Assembly: GCA_036743375.1 (NCBI GenBank)
Contig: DAINPP010000035.1
Span: 1-32,033 of the forward strand
Origin: DAINPP01 sp036743375
GTDB lineage: Bacteria > Thermotogota > Thermotogae > MWEM01
Length of the DNA: 32,033 bases
Direction of reading: 5' to 3'
A program made the position numbers and the translations under genes. Positions 24,546-32,033 of this stretch are shown one piece after another (positions within the stretch are counted from its first letter, which is position 1; every line of letters begins with the position of its first letter). The notes beneath the pieces were generated by a model. That model was given only the letters and a program-made list of their open reading frames with translations. It did not search any database and was not told the origin of the DNA.

Positions 24546-25534
24546 CCTTTAATGCCCTTTTCAAACGCTTCTATCATCATCGGCACGATATCGTAGAGAT
24601 CTCCACAGAAGGCATAATCTGCCAGCTGGAAGATCGGTGCATCACCATCCTTGTTGATCGCCACGATGATATCCGAAGTCTCCATTCCGGCGATATGCTG
24701 TACCGCACCGGAGATACCGATTGCAAAATAGAGTCTCGGGGATACGACTTTCCCGCTCAATCCGACCTGATGCGGATAATCTATCCATTTTGCCTCAATA
24801 GGCGGTCTGCTTGCCCCTACTCCGCCGTTCAGAAGTTTTGCAAGCCTTTCGAGCAGTTCAAAGCCCTCTTTTCTTTTGAGACCCTTTCCGCCGGCCACAA
24901 TGACTTCCTGTTCCTGAATATTTTCATTTGCCCCATCCAGTGGCTCAAATCCGAGTGTTTCTATCCGTGTCGCCTTCATCTCATCCGTTAGATCAAATGT
25001 TTTTACTATTCCCGTTCTTTCCTCTTTTTCGGGAACTTCAAAGGTCTTCGGTCTGACAGTTGACATTTGAGGTCTGTGATTGGGTGTCTTGATCGTCGCC
25101 ATGATATTTCCACCGATGGCCGGTCTTGTCTGAAGGAGCAATCCCGTTCCTTCCTCGATATCAAGTCCGGTACAGTCAGCCGTCAGTCCCGTATTCACTT
25201 TCCCTGCAACTGCCGGAAGAACGGTTCTTCCGCTTGATGTGGCTCCTGTGAGAACAATTTGAGGCTCTTCCTTTTCTATAATTGCACTCAGGACATTTGT
25301 ATGAATTTCCTGATTGAAGTGATGGAAGCAGTCATCCTTCACGATGATTACCTCATCGGCTCCATAGGCAAAGAACTGTTCGGGAGGCGTATTCAATTCA
25401 TCATAAAAAATAACGGTTGATACCTGTGTTTCCAGTTTATCCGCAAGTTGCCTTGCCTTTCCGGTTAATTCATAACTGACGGGATGAACTCTTCCATATC
25501 TGACTTCAGCGTAGACTAATACGGCATTTTTCAT
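24542..25534 (-). CDS. etfA: Electron transfer flavoprotein alpha subunit
   Basis: 330 residues. The N-terminal ETF domain (about 1-185) has AVLVYAE and TGATSSGRTVLPAVA. The C-terminal FAD domain has GLSGKVVSPRLYFAIGISGA, HIAGM, AINKD and DAPIFQLADYAFCGDLYDIVP, the usual FAD-binding blocks. There is no N-terminal ferredoxin extension, unlike some lactate-oxidising EtfA proteins, so ferredoxin would be a separate partner. The ATG overlaps the etfB stop (ATGA), with GGGGGA 9 bases upstream. It forms a complex with EtfB and the downstream dehydrogenase. Confidence 0.96.
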   Translation of the reverse strand: MKNAVLVYAEVRYGRVHPVSYELTGKARQLADKLETQVSTVIFYDELNTPPEQFFAYGADEVIIVKDDCFHHFNQEIHTNVLSAIIEKEEPQIVLTGATSSGRTVLPAVAGKVNTGLTADCTGLDIEEGTGLLLQTRPAIGGNIMATIKTPNHRPQMSTVRPKTFEVPEKEERTGIVKTFDLTDEMKATRIETLGFEPLDGANENIQEQEVIVAGGKGLKRKEGFELLERLAKLLNGGVGASRPPIEAKWIDYPHQVGLSGKVVSPRLYFAIGISGAVQHIAGMETSDIIVAINKDGDAPIFQLADYAFCGDLYDIVPMMIEAFEKGIKG

Positions 25535-26322
25535 ATGATCTGTTCCCCCTTTATCTCATCAAAGAGCTCTTTGATACCCTCTGTAATCTTAGAGCCCTTG
25601 TACATCTTGGTATTTCTCGTCTTTTTCGGCGTACTGACCTTAACCACTCTCGTCGGGGACCCTTTTAAGCCAAGTTCTTCAGGTCTTATGTCGATATCCT
25701 CTGCCGTTAATTTTGTAATTTCCGCTCTTCTTGACATCTTCTTACCTTTGAGGGTAGGCATGGACGGATTGTTTAACGCACTCAATACAGTCAGAAGACA
25801 GGGAAATTTGATCCGCTGTCTTTCATAACCATCTTCGAGCGAACGTGTTACAACGACACTCTTCTGTTCGATTTCTATCCCGCTGATGTATGTTGAACAG
25901 GGGATATTCAGCATGGCTGCCACTTCCGGACCCACCTGACCGGTTTCTCCATCGGTCGCCTTTTCGCCAGCAAGGATGAGGTCAAAATTACCGGCCTTTT
26001 TTAAACCTTCACTGATAACCTTTGAGGTGGCCCAGCTATCAGCTCCGGCGAATTTTCTGTCTGTCAGCAGAAAGGCTTCATCAGCTCCAAGTGCCAATGA
26101 TTCACGAAGGGCATATTCTGCACTCGGCGGTCCCATGGAAATTGTTGTAATAAGGCATTCCTCTTCAATACGGCTCTTTATCTTGACGGCAGCTTCAAGT
26201 GCGTTGAGGTCGAGCGGATTGATGATGGTCCCCGACCCCTCTCTTATCATTGTGCCCGTTTCCGGATCGAGTTTCACATTATCCGTGTCTGGTACCTGTT
26301 TGATTAAAACGGCTATATGCAT
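25531..26322 (-). CDS. etfB: Electron transfer flavoprotein beta subunit
   Basis: 263 residues. Begins AVLIKQVPDT, then INPLDLNALEAAVKIK, SMGPPSAEYALRESLALGAD, and ILAGEKATDGETGQVGPEVA, the nucleotide/FAD loop. NPxDxxALE and the DGxTGQVGPE loop are typical of the ETF group that includes bifurcating members. The start is ATG at 26322, with AGGAG 8 bases upstream; a GTG 3 codons earlier is too close to that SD. It lies 22 bases after murK. Whether it bifurcates (NAD+ plus ferredoxin) or only shuttles electrons must be tested. Confidence 0.95.
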   Translation of the reverse strand: MHIAVLIKQVPDTDNVKLDPETGTMIREGSGTIINPLDLNALEAAVKIKSRIEEECLITTISMGPPSAEYALRESLALGADEAFLLTDRKFAGADSWATSKVISEGLKKAGNFDLILAGEKATDGETGQVGPEVAAMLNIPCSTYISGIEIEQKSVVVTRSLEDGYERQRIKFPCLLTVLSALNNPSMPTLKGKKMSRRAEITKLTAEDIDIRPEELGLKGSPTRVVKVSTPKKTRNTKMYKGSKITEGIKELFDEIKGEQII

Positions 26323-26344
26323 AGGCTTCACTCCTGTCTATCAT

Positions 26345-27247
26345 TTAATTTAAATAATCCGATGCGATCGTTGCCAGCTCGAATTCCAGTTTTTCTATTC
26401 CCTTTTCAAGTATAAAACTACATTCATTAAAATTAACGAAGAGATTTCTATACCGTTCATTTTCAAACATTCCACCCATATAACAGAGGACGTCTGCTGA
26501 TGAATCGATTTTTTTTCGCAATGAACGAATTTTTTTATAAAATTCCCAAGTTCCTTCTCTGACTATCTCCCAAACCATGAGACTATCCATCTTCAAAAGA
26601 GCCTTAGACAAAGAGGCCACTTTCCCCCTTTGTCCGGGATCGTAGAAACAGGCAACGGCCTCTCTTGGTATTTTTGATAATTCACGTTCAAAAAGCTCAA
26701 AACAGGGATCATATATCCCTACCCCATCAACGTATCTCAGATAGGCCTGAAAGACTTTTTTAACGATCCAGAAACCACTTCCTTCATCCCCGAGCAGATA
26801 ACCCCATCCGCCGGCTCTGTAAAAGCCTTTATTTCCAAAATCAAAAAAGAGTCCTTCTTCCTTTCCCACAGCCACAGAACCCGTTCCACAGATAATCAGC
26901 ATACCGGCTTTCTCTTTCAGATTCGCAGTCAAAGCACCGTAGGCATCCGGCAACACCCGGATATTTTTTGCGGAGACAAAAATTCCTTTTAGGCTCTCTT
27001 CTATAAAAGTCACTTGCTGAACGGTAGCAACCCCCGCAAGACTGATAAAGACCCCTTCAATAGCTGGAATATACGCCGACAGAATTTCACTTAACCCGGT
27101 AAACAGTTCGATGACAGCATCAAATCCACGCGACGAAGGATTCACATTCTGCTTCATCTTTACATGTTTGATCAGATTATGTTCTTTATCTACGAGTGCA
27201 GCCCGGATATTACTGCCACCCCCATCAATACCAAGAAAATACTTCAT
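26345..27247 (-). CDS. murK: BadF/BcrA-type amino-sugar kinase, probable MurNAc/GlcNAc kinase MurK
   Basis: 300 residues, BadF/BcrA/N-acetylglucosamine-kinase family with the ASKHA fold. Phosphate-1 loop GIDGGGSNIRAALVD (6-20), ISLAG, phosphate-2 IICGTGSVAVG, and GGWGYLLGDEGSGFWIVKK, the family's sugar/ATP block. Its ATG directly follows the murQ TAA, with AAAGGAG inside murQ. A murQ-murK pair of this family is known from Clostridium acetobutylicum, where MurK phosphorylates both MurNAc and GlcNAc at C6. The specific substrate here is inferred from context. The long dehydrogenase/ETF tail of the operon supports MurNAc. Confidence 0.85.
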   Translation of the reverse strand: MKYFLGIDGGGSNIRAALVDKEHNLIKHVKMKQNVNPSSRGFDAVIELFTGLSEILSAYIPAIEGVFISLAGVATVQQVTFIEESLKGIFVSAKNIRVLPDAYGALTANLKEKAGMLIICGTGSVAVGKEEGLFFDFGNKGFYRAGGWGYLLGDEGSGFWIVKKVFQAYLRYVDGVGIYDPCFELFERELSKIPREAVACFYDPGQRGKVASLSKALLKMDSLMVWEIVREGTWEFYKKIRSLRKKIDSSADVLCYMGGMFENERYRNLFVNFNECSFILEKGIEKLEFELATIASDYLN

Positions 27248-28150
27248 TTATTCCGCTCCTTTAACCGCTTTCCCTATGAATCCATCATTGTTATCAAGCA
27301 ATTTCTGAGCATCTTCCGTATCCACGCCAACGAGAATCTGGACGATTGCCGTTTTAGCTTTCCATCCACAGGCTTCCAATACCTTTCTCGCCTTCTCCGG
27401 TTCTACCCCGGTGATTTCACTCACCATATTCGTTGCCCTGATTTTCAGCTTTTCATTTAACGTCAGAACGTCTACCATATGATTGCCATACACCTTTCCC
27501 TGCTTAATCATCGTCGCCGTACTGATCATGTTCAGGACCATTTTCTGTGATGTACCCGCTTTCAATCGTGTTGATCCGGTAATCACTTCAGGTCCGGTTA
27601 CTATCTTGATGACCTCTTCTGCAAACTCCGCCAGTTCCGGATTCTCCACATTGGCTATTAGTGCCGTCTTCGCACCTTTTTCAGCGGCAAAGACAAGGCC
27701 ACCTTTTACAAACGGTGTTCTGCCGCTCGCCGTCAGTCCTATCACGATATCCTTCTCATTAACACCGATTTTTTCCAGTTCTTTTTTCGCATCTTCCTCA
27801 TTATCCTCTACCGATTCAAGACTTTTGTAAACAGCCTCAAGACCGCCTGCCATGATATAACTGAATCGTCCCGGTGCAGCATTGAAGGTAGGAACGGTTT
27901 CAACGGCATCCACTATTGCCAGTCTGCCACTGGTCCCAGCACCAAGGTAAATGATCCTCCCTCCCTTTTTATAGCTGTCGATACATTTTTCTACAACTTT
28001 TTCAATAGACGGGAGGGCTTCCCTGATGCATAAAGAAACGGTTGCATCTTCCTCATTCATGATTTTGAGTATGCTTCTGACAGGCAATGAATCAATGTTT
28101 ACCGTTTTCGGATTCCCCATCTCGGTATCAAGATGTTTCAAAACACCCAC
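27248..28150 (-). CDS. murQ: N-acetylmuramic acid 6-phosphate etherase
   Basis: Cleaves the D-lactyl ether of MurNAc-6-P to give GlcNAc-6-P and D-lactate in peptidoglycan recycling. 300 residues with an SIS fold: YLGAGTSGRLAIVDA, then VETVPTF holding the first catalytic Glu, SVEDNEEDA holding the second, LTASGRTPFV, and GSTRLKAGTSQKMVLNMIST. The C-terminal UBA-like helical part is present. The start is GTG at 28150 with AAGGA about 4 bases upstream; a TTG 4 codons on, with about 10-base spacing, is an alternative. First gene of the murQ-murK-etfB-etfA-ldh unit, with two promoters upstream. Confidence 0.96.
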   Translation of the reverse strand: MGVLKHLDTEMGNPKTVNIDSLPVRSILKIMNEEDATVSLCIREALPSIEKVVEKCIDSYKKGGRIIYLGAGTSGRLAIVDAVETVPTFNAAPGRFSYIMAGGLEAVYKSLESVEDNEEDAKKELEKIGVNEKDIVIGLTASGRTPFVKGGLVFAAEKGAKTALIANVENPELAEFAEEVIKIVTGPEVITGSTRLKAGTSQKMVLNMISTATMIKQGKVYGNHMVDVLTLNEKLKIRATNMVSEITGVEPEKARKVLEACGWKAKTAIVQILVGVDTEDAQKLLDNNDGFIGKAVKGAE

Positions 28151-28202
28151 TTCCTTTTTATAATTTTCAAAATTAATTTGTCAAATATGAACAAAGGTCA
28201 TC

Positions 28203-28231
28203 ATTATATCTTTAGGATTAATAAGATACAA
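28203..28231 (-). promoter_or_regulatory. murQ operon promoter P2 (proximal)
   Basis: TTGTAT (28226-28231), 17-base spacer, TATAAT (28203-28208). It gives a leader of about 45 nt to murQ. Confidence 0.6.
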
Positions 28232-28250
28232 AGCCTTCAAATGTAATAAC

Positions 28251-28279
28251 ATTATACCAGTTTTTTTTTGATTCACCAA
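28251..28279 (-). promoter_or_regulatory. murQ operon promoter P1 (distal)
   Basis: TTGGTG (28274-28279), 17-base spacer containing nine A, TATAAT (28251-28256) with a TGg extension. Confidence 0.7.
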
Positions 28280-28325
28280 ACCTCAGAACCTTAAATCAAT
28301 ATTTTTCTTTTTTAAATGTGAATTG

Positions 28326-28353
28326 TTACAACTATTCTCTTTAATGTTATAAT
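28326..28353 (+). promoter_or_regulatory. Promoter of the diguanylate cyclase gene
   Basis: TTACAA (28326-28331), 16 bases, TATAAT (28348-28353) with a TGt extension. Divergent from the murQ promoters. Confidence 0.6.
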
Positions 28354-28398
28354 GCAGAGTGTGGTTTTCCGTAAAAATTCTTGGAAAGGATCGTTAAA

Positions 28399-30165
28399 AT
28401 GGACAAGTTGGATGACAGATTCCGAAAATATGCAGACTTATCACCGTTCGCAATAATGGTGTATAACGCTGAAAAATGGATTTATGCAAACGATGAAGCT
28501 GTTAATCTGACCGGTTATACGAAAAAAGAACTGTTAAAGATGAATTTCTGGGATTTTGCGCACACCGATTTTAAAGAGCTGATCAAGTCACGAGGCCTTA
28601 AAAGACTGGAAGGGCAATGGCCTGTGGATCATTATGAAGTGAAAATTGTCAGAAAAGATGGCATTTCACGCTGGATAGAACTCTATTTCAAAAAACTCGT
28701 CATCAATGACTCGGTTTCTATTATGGCAGCGGCCACCGTCGTCGATGAAAAGAAAAAGACTCAGAAGATCTACAAGACGTTGACGGATAATCTTCAGGAC
28801 ACGGTATTGCTCTTGAATAAGGCAGGAACGATAGAATTTATCAATCCGATTGCCGAGAAAAAATTCGGCATATCCATTCGAGAAATAAAGGGACAAAGTC
28901 TATTTGATTTCTTTCAGTATGAGCATAAGAAGGTTTTATGCAAGGCTCTCGATAGTGTGGAAAAGACAGGAGAATATCACGATGAGTTTGTCTTTATCAG
29001 TAATAATGGCAAACTCCACTTTGAAGTCTATTTCAAATCGGTCGATTACGAAGAGGGGATCGTTGTTATCATGCACGACATTTCCGAGCGTGAAAAGGCC
29101 TTGGAGAACCAAAAGAATCTGTTAAAGATGCAGGATATTTTCCTCAACTTAATTGCTGAGATCGTTAAGAATAAACTGGATGACAATACCTATAACCGCA
29201 TCCTGAAAATGGCTCTTGATGTAGTTCCGGGTGTACAGGCGGGAAGTGTACTGTACAGAGATGGAGACATATTCCGTTATATCGCCGCCATTGGTTATGA
29301 ATTCAACCTGTTGAAACAGGTTGTCATGACCGAAGACGAAATTGTCAAGAGCAAAAATCCGGAAATTCTCATCGTTAAAAACCTGGAAAAGTACAACGAT
29401 GAATACCTCCAGGATGAAAAACATCAGATTCTCAGGGAGGCCGCCAGGAATGATGAGATATATGAGATGATTTCGATACCGATACTCATCGATGGAGAGG
29501 TTTTCGCCTATTTTAATCTCGACAATTTTGAAAAAAAACCGCTGATCAATGAGACCTCACTGAAAGTGGCAGAAATTTTCAGTACGGTTGTAACGGCCGT
29601 CGTCCAGAAAAATCTATTCGAACTTGAGTTAGAGAAGAAAAATGAAGAATTGAAGAAAAAGTCCAATTTTGATCCGTTGACCAAGCTACCAAACAGAAGA
29701 TTTCTGTACGATAATGCGGATATCCTCTTTAAACAGGCAAACAAACTGAACGAAAGACTCTACATACTCTATATCGATTTAAATGGATTCAAGTCAATCA
29801 ACGATTCCTTCGGCCATGATTATGGGGATCTTATTTTAACAGAAACAGGCAGAAGGATAAAGAACTCGGTAAGAGATACGGATCTCGCCTCAAGGATAGG
29901 TGGAGACGAATTTCTGCTGATCCTCACCCATATGGAAACGATCTATCTGAAGAAATTTCTTCAGCGGTTTAAAGAAAAGATAGAAAAAACAATAATTATC
30001 GACAAAAAGGAATTTTCTATTTCTGCAAGTTTTGGGATCTCTATCTTCCCGGATGATGGCAACGACTTTGAAACACTTGTTAAATACGCTGATTCAGCCA
30101 TGTATCAGGCAAAAAAAGATCATATCAGTTGTTGCTTTCATGGCAATCCGGAATTTATGGGATAG
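28399..30165 (+). CDS. Diguanylate cyclase with PAS-PAS-GAF sensory region
   Basis: 588 residues, cytoplasmic (no membrane segment). PAS1 is about 8-115 and PAS2 about 120-230, followed by a GAF domain about 240-395, a charged coiled coil (about 400-420) and a GGDEF domain about 425-585. The active-site motif is intact (GGDEF, 501-505). RDTD at 492-495 sits five residues before it, matching the product-inhibition I-site. It should therefore make cyclic di-GMP under sensory and feedback control. I prefer ATG 28399, since AAAGGA lies 8 bases upstream; an in-frame TTG at 28381 precedes that SD. The next gene begins 3 bases after the stop, so they are probably co-transcribed. Confidence 0.92.
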   Translation: MDKLDDRFRKYADLSPFAIMVYNAEKWIYANDEAVNLTGYTKKELLKMNFWDFAHTDFKELIKSRGLKRLEGQWPVDHYEVKIVRKDGISRWIELYFKKLVINDSVSIMAAATVVDEKKKTQKIYKTLTDNLQDTVLLLNKAGTIEFINPIAEKKFGISIREIKGQSLFDFFQYEHKKVLCKALDSVEKTGEYHDEFVFISNNGKLHFEVYFKSVDYEEGIVVIMHDISEREKALENQKNLLKMQDIFLNLIAEIVKNKLDDNTYNRILKMALDVVPGVQAGSVLYRDGDIFRYIAAIGYEFNLLKQVVMTEDEIVKSKNPEILIVKNLEKYNDEYLQDEKHQILREAARNDEIYEMISIPILIDGEVFAYFNLDNFEKKPLINETSLKVAEIFSTVVTAVVQKNLFELELEKKNEELKKKSNFDPLTKLPNRRFLYDNADILFKQANKLNERLYILYIDLNGFKSINDSFGHDYGDLILTETGRRIKNSVRDTDLASRIGGDEFLLILTHMETIYLKKFLQRFKEKIEKTIIIDKKEFSISASFGISIFPDDGNDFETLVKYADSAMYQAKKDHISCCFHGNPEFMG

Positions 30166-30168
30166 AAA

Positions 30169-32033
30169 GTGAAGGTACTAAATATCATCCGCAAAAGACC
30201 TTTTGGTGTATTCCTCTTTTTATTCCTGCTTCTTTTGCTTGTTTCAATCACCTTTCTTTTTTTCAAGTCAAATGGATTTTACGAGACGCGTCAGATAGAC
30301 ACTTTTATGGATTATTCAAGGAAGAATGCCGCTATGGCTGTTAAGCGGTTAAAAAAGGAAATGGGATTTCTTTTGGGAGAATGTACGGAACTATCGGATT
30401 CAGGGGAAAAAGATACGGTTTTTACAAGGCTGGACCTTCTTGGCGGCTATTTTAAATATTGTGAGATATACAGCAGAGAATTATCTGAACCCTATGTCTT
30501 TCTGCACAAATCAAGAAAAATAGCGTTGCATTCGCCTTTTGAGACAAAAGATCTGAACAACATTCTAAAAAGGCCGAGTGGTGTAAAGACTTCGGAGATT
30601 TTTTTTATCGATCAAGCAGCCTATATTAACCTGTACTGCCCGGGAAAATCACGAGAAATCTTTTTGAGATTAAATATGACTGCTGCCGTATCGGAAATTG
30701 TCAGTAATATTTCTGCCTGGAAACCCTCCACGTTCTTTGCAGTTGATGAAAAAGGAACTTTTATCTACCACGATCAACCCGATTATATAGGGAATAATGT
30801 AGAAACCCTTTCACAAAGTGATGGCTTAAAAAAATTATACGAAACCCTTTTAACCGATAAAAAGGGCAGTAGAGAATACTCGTATGAAGCTGATGATCAA
30901 ATAGAGAGAAATGAGATTACGGGATGGAAATCTGTCAGTTTTGGCACTGATCGAATCATTCTGGCAATGACGTTTTCAACAGCGGATTATCTTAATCATT
31001 TTAAGATAATCAATGAAATCAACTATCTGCTTATCCTTCTCTTCGCTCTTTCAGCAATCCTTCTCTGTTGGCTTTGTTTCAGAAAAAGAACCCAGAAGAT
31101 CAGTACAAATCGAGATTATCTTAAAAACGAATTACGAAAAAAGACCGTAAAAATCAGAGAAGGCGAAGAAGTCTTTAAAATCTTCATCGAAAACAATCCG
31201 GATCTCTTTATTCAGGTAGATATTTCTCATAAGATCAATTTTGTCTCCTCATCTGTAGAAAAACTGCTCGGATTAAAAAAGAAAGATCTTCTGAATCAGA
31301 ATATCCTACATATGCTTTTAAATAAAACGGATATTTCAAAAGAGGATTATGATAAACTGCTAAACCCGGAAACTTATCATTCATTCAGACTAAAGGCCAA
31401 AAATATCGATGGACGGCCGGTCTATTTTGAGGCCTCTATCATTAAGAGTCATTTAAAAAACCCGAAAAATTATTATCAGTTCATTGGAAGGGATATAACC
31501 AAGAGCGTTTTGGACGAAATCAGGCTTCAAAACTTATCCGATTTTAGAAAGGAACTAATCGAATTATCCACCTGGATATTAAATAAAAATGATGATCACA
31601 CCTCATTCGACCGATTAATGGAATCGTCAATAAGATTCGTAGAAAATGCGGAAAAAGGCACATTGTTACTCAAGGGCGATGACGATTACTATCATATAGT
31701 CGCCTCTTATGGGTATGACAGACAAAAATTACAACGTATAAAAATCCACGAAAGCGAATGGTTCGATTTGAATTCGAAAGCGGTTTGCCACTTAAATCAA
31801 TTTAAAAAACTGTCAACGCCCACGAACGGGAACGAAGAAAATCAAACCTACTCAGAATTTTCTCGAATTAAATCGGTCATTTCTTCCCCGATAATCATCA
31901 ACGATGAGGTGATCGGAAGATTGACAATGGATAATTTTACAGCAGAGAATGGCTTTACCGATGAGGACCTCCAAACCCTTTCATTAATCACGCAACAACT
32001 CACCCTGTTTCTTGGAAAGAAACAATATGAAAT
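30169..32033 (+). CDS. Membrane sensor protein with extracytoplasmic, PAS and GAF domains (3' end beyond window)
   Basis: An open frame from the GTG at 30169 runs without a stop through the window end (621 codons seen). TM1 is about 12-32 (FGVFLFLFLLLLLVSITFLF). A Cache-like extracytoplasmic region follows (33-283, with FFAVDEKGTFIYHDQP and a GWKSVSF block), then TM2 about 284-305 (NYLLILLFALSAILLCWLCF) and a short coiled coil. PAS is about 332-440 (NNPDLFIQVD, KINFVSSSVEKLLG), GAF about 465-620. The GAF matches that of the upstream cyclase in order and wording (for example ISSPIIINDEVIGRLTMDNF against ISIPILIDGEVFAYFNLDNF), so the two seem to be paralogues. A GGDEF, HD-GYP or kinase output domain probably follows. 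The SD is poor (GATAGAAA), suggesting coupling to the cyclase. Confidence 0.88.
   Translation, partial: MKVLNIIRKRPFGVFLFLFLLLLLVSITFLFFKSNGFYETRQIDTFMDYSRKNAAMAVKRLKKEMGFLLGECTELSDSGEKDTVFTRLDLLGGYFKYCEIYSRELSEPYVFLHKSRKIALHSPFETKDLNNILKRPSGVKTSEIFFIDQAAYINLYCPGKSREIFLRLNMTAAVSEIVSNISAWKPSTFFAVDEKGTFIYHDQPDYIGNNVETLSQSDGLKKLYETLLTDKKGSREYSYEADDQIERNEITGWKSVSFGTDRIILAMTFSTADYLNHFKIINEINYLLILLFALSAILLCWLCFRKRTQKISTNRDYLKNELRKKTVKIREGEEVFKIFIENNPDLFIQVDISHKINFVSSSVEKLLGLKKKDLLNQNILHMLLNKTDISKEDYDKLLNPETYHSFRLKAKNIDGRPVYFEASIIKSHLKNPKNYYQFIGRDITKSVLDEIRLQNLSDFRKELIELSTWILNKNDDHTSFDRLMESSIRFVENAEKGTLLLKGDDDYYHIVASYGYDRQKLQRIKIHESEWFDLNSKAVCHLNQFKKLSTPTNGNEENQTYSEFSRIKSVISSPIIINDEVIGRLTMDNFTAENGFTDEDLQTLSLITQQLTLFLGKKQYE

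Noticed and set aside
1..32033. tRNA, rRNA, CRISPR arrays, insertion sequences or prophage genes.
   Set aside because: No cloverleaf, conserved rRNA stretch, regularly spaced repeat array, transposase or phage gene was seen on either strand.

Overview
The window looks like part of the chromosome of an anaerobic, motile, low-to-moderate GC bacterium. Genes are tightly packed, Shine-Dalgarno sequences are strong (AAGGAGG, GGGGGA), and GTG and TTG starts are common. DeoD closely resembles the Bacillus type as I recall it. A murQ-murK pair of the clostridial kind sits beside an EtfBA/FAD-lactate-dehydrogenase set of the type known from anaerobes. Many intergenic gaps carry an extended -10 promoter (TGnTATAAT). 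I lean towards Bacillota (Clostridia-like). Another low-GC anaerobic phylum such as Thermotogota cannot be excluded, because there is no rRNA or tRNA here to decide it.

Layout, left to right. 1-5.3 kb: a nucleoside/nitrogen block with psuG and a HIT protein (-), glnA (-), then a PfkB-family kinase and deoD (+). 5.4-9.5 kb (all -): a small exported glycine-rich protein, a nucleotidyltransferase and a large chemoreceptor. 9.6-16.1 kb (all -): one probable six-gene unit in the order DtxR-family metalloregulator, galE-like epimerase, rarA, uvrC, patB-like lyase, ferritin. It ends in a structured, repeat-bearing 3' region and a strong terminator. 16.5-21.1 kb: an orphan response regulator (+), converging on a HAD phosphatase-hyuA-hyuB operon (-). 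21.2-23.1 kb: a second chemoreceptor (+). 23.1-28.2 kb (-): murQ-murK-etfB-etfA-ldh. 28.4 kb to the end (+): a PAS-PAS-GAF-GGDEF diguanylate cyclase, followed by a membrane sensor with extracytoplasmic, PAS and GAF parts that runs off the window.

The most interesting block is murQ-murK-etfBA-ldh. MurK would phosphorylate N-acetylmuramic acid. MurQ would cleave MurNAc-6-P to GlcNAc-6-P and D-lactate. The FAD-linked dehydrogenase with EtfAB would then oxidise that D-lactate, probably by flavin-based electron bifurcation. Cell-wall sugar salvage and energy metabolism would thus be joined in one transcript. Other points worth attention are the exported protein with an excisionase-like C-terminus, the repeat-bearing structured region after ferritin, the inverted repeat at the glnA transcription start, and the metalloregulator heading a repair/iron-storage operon. 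I saw no mobile element, CRISPR array, rRNA or tRNA.
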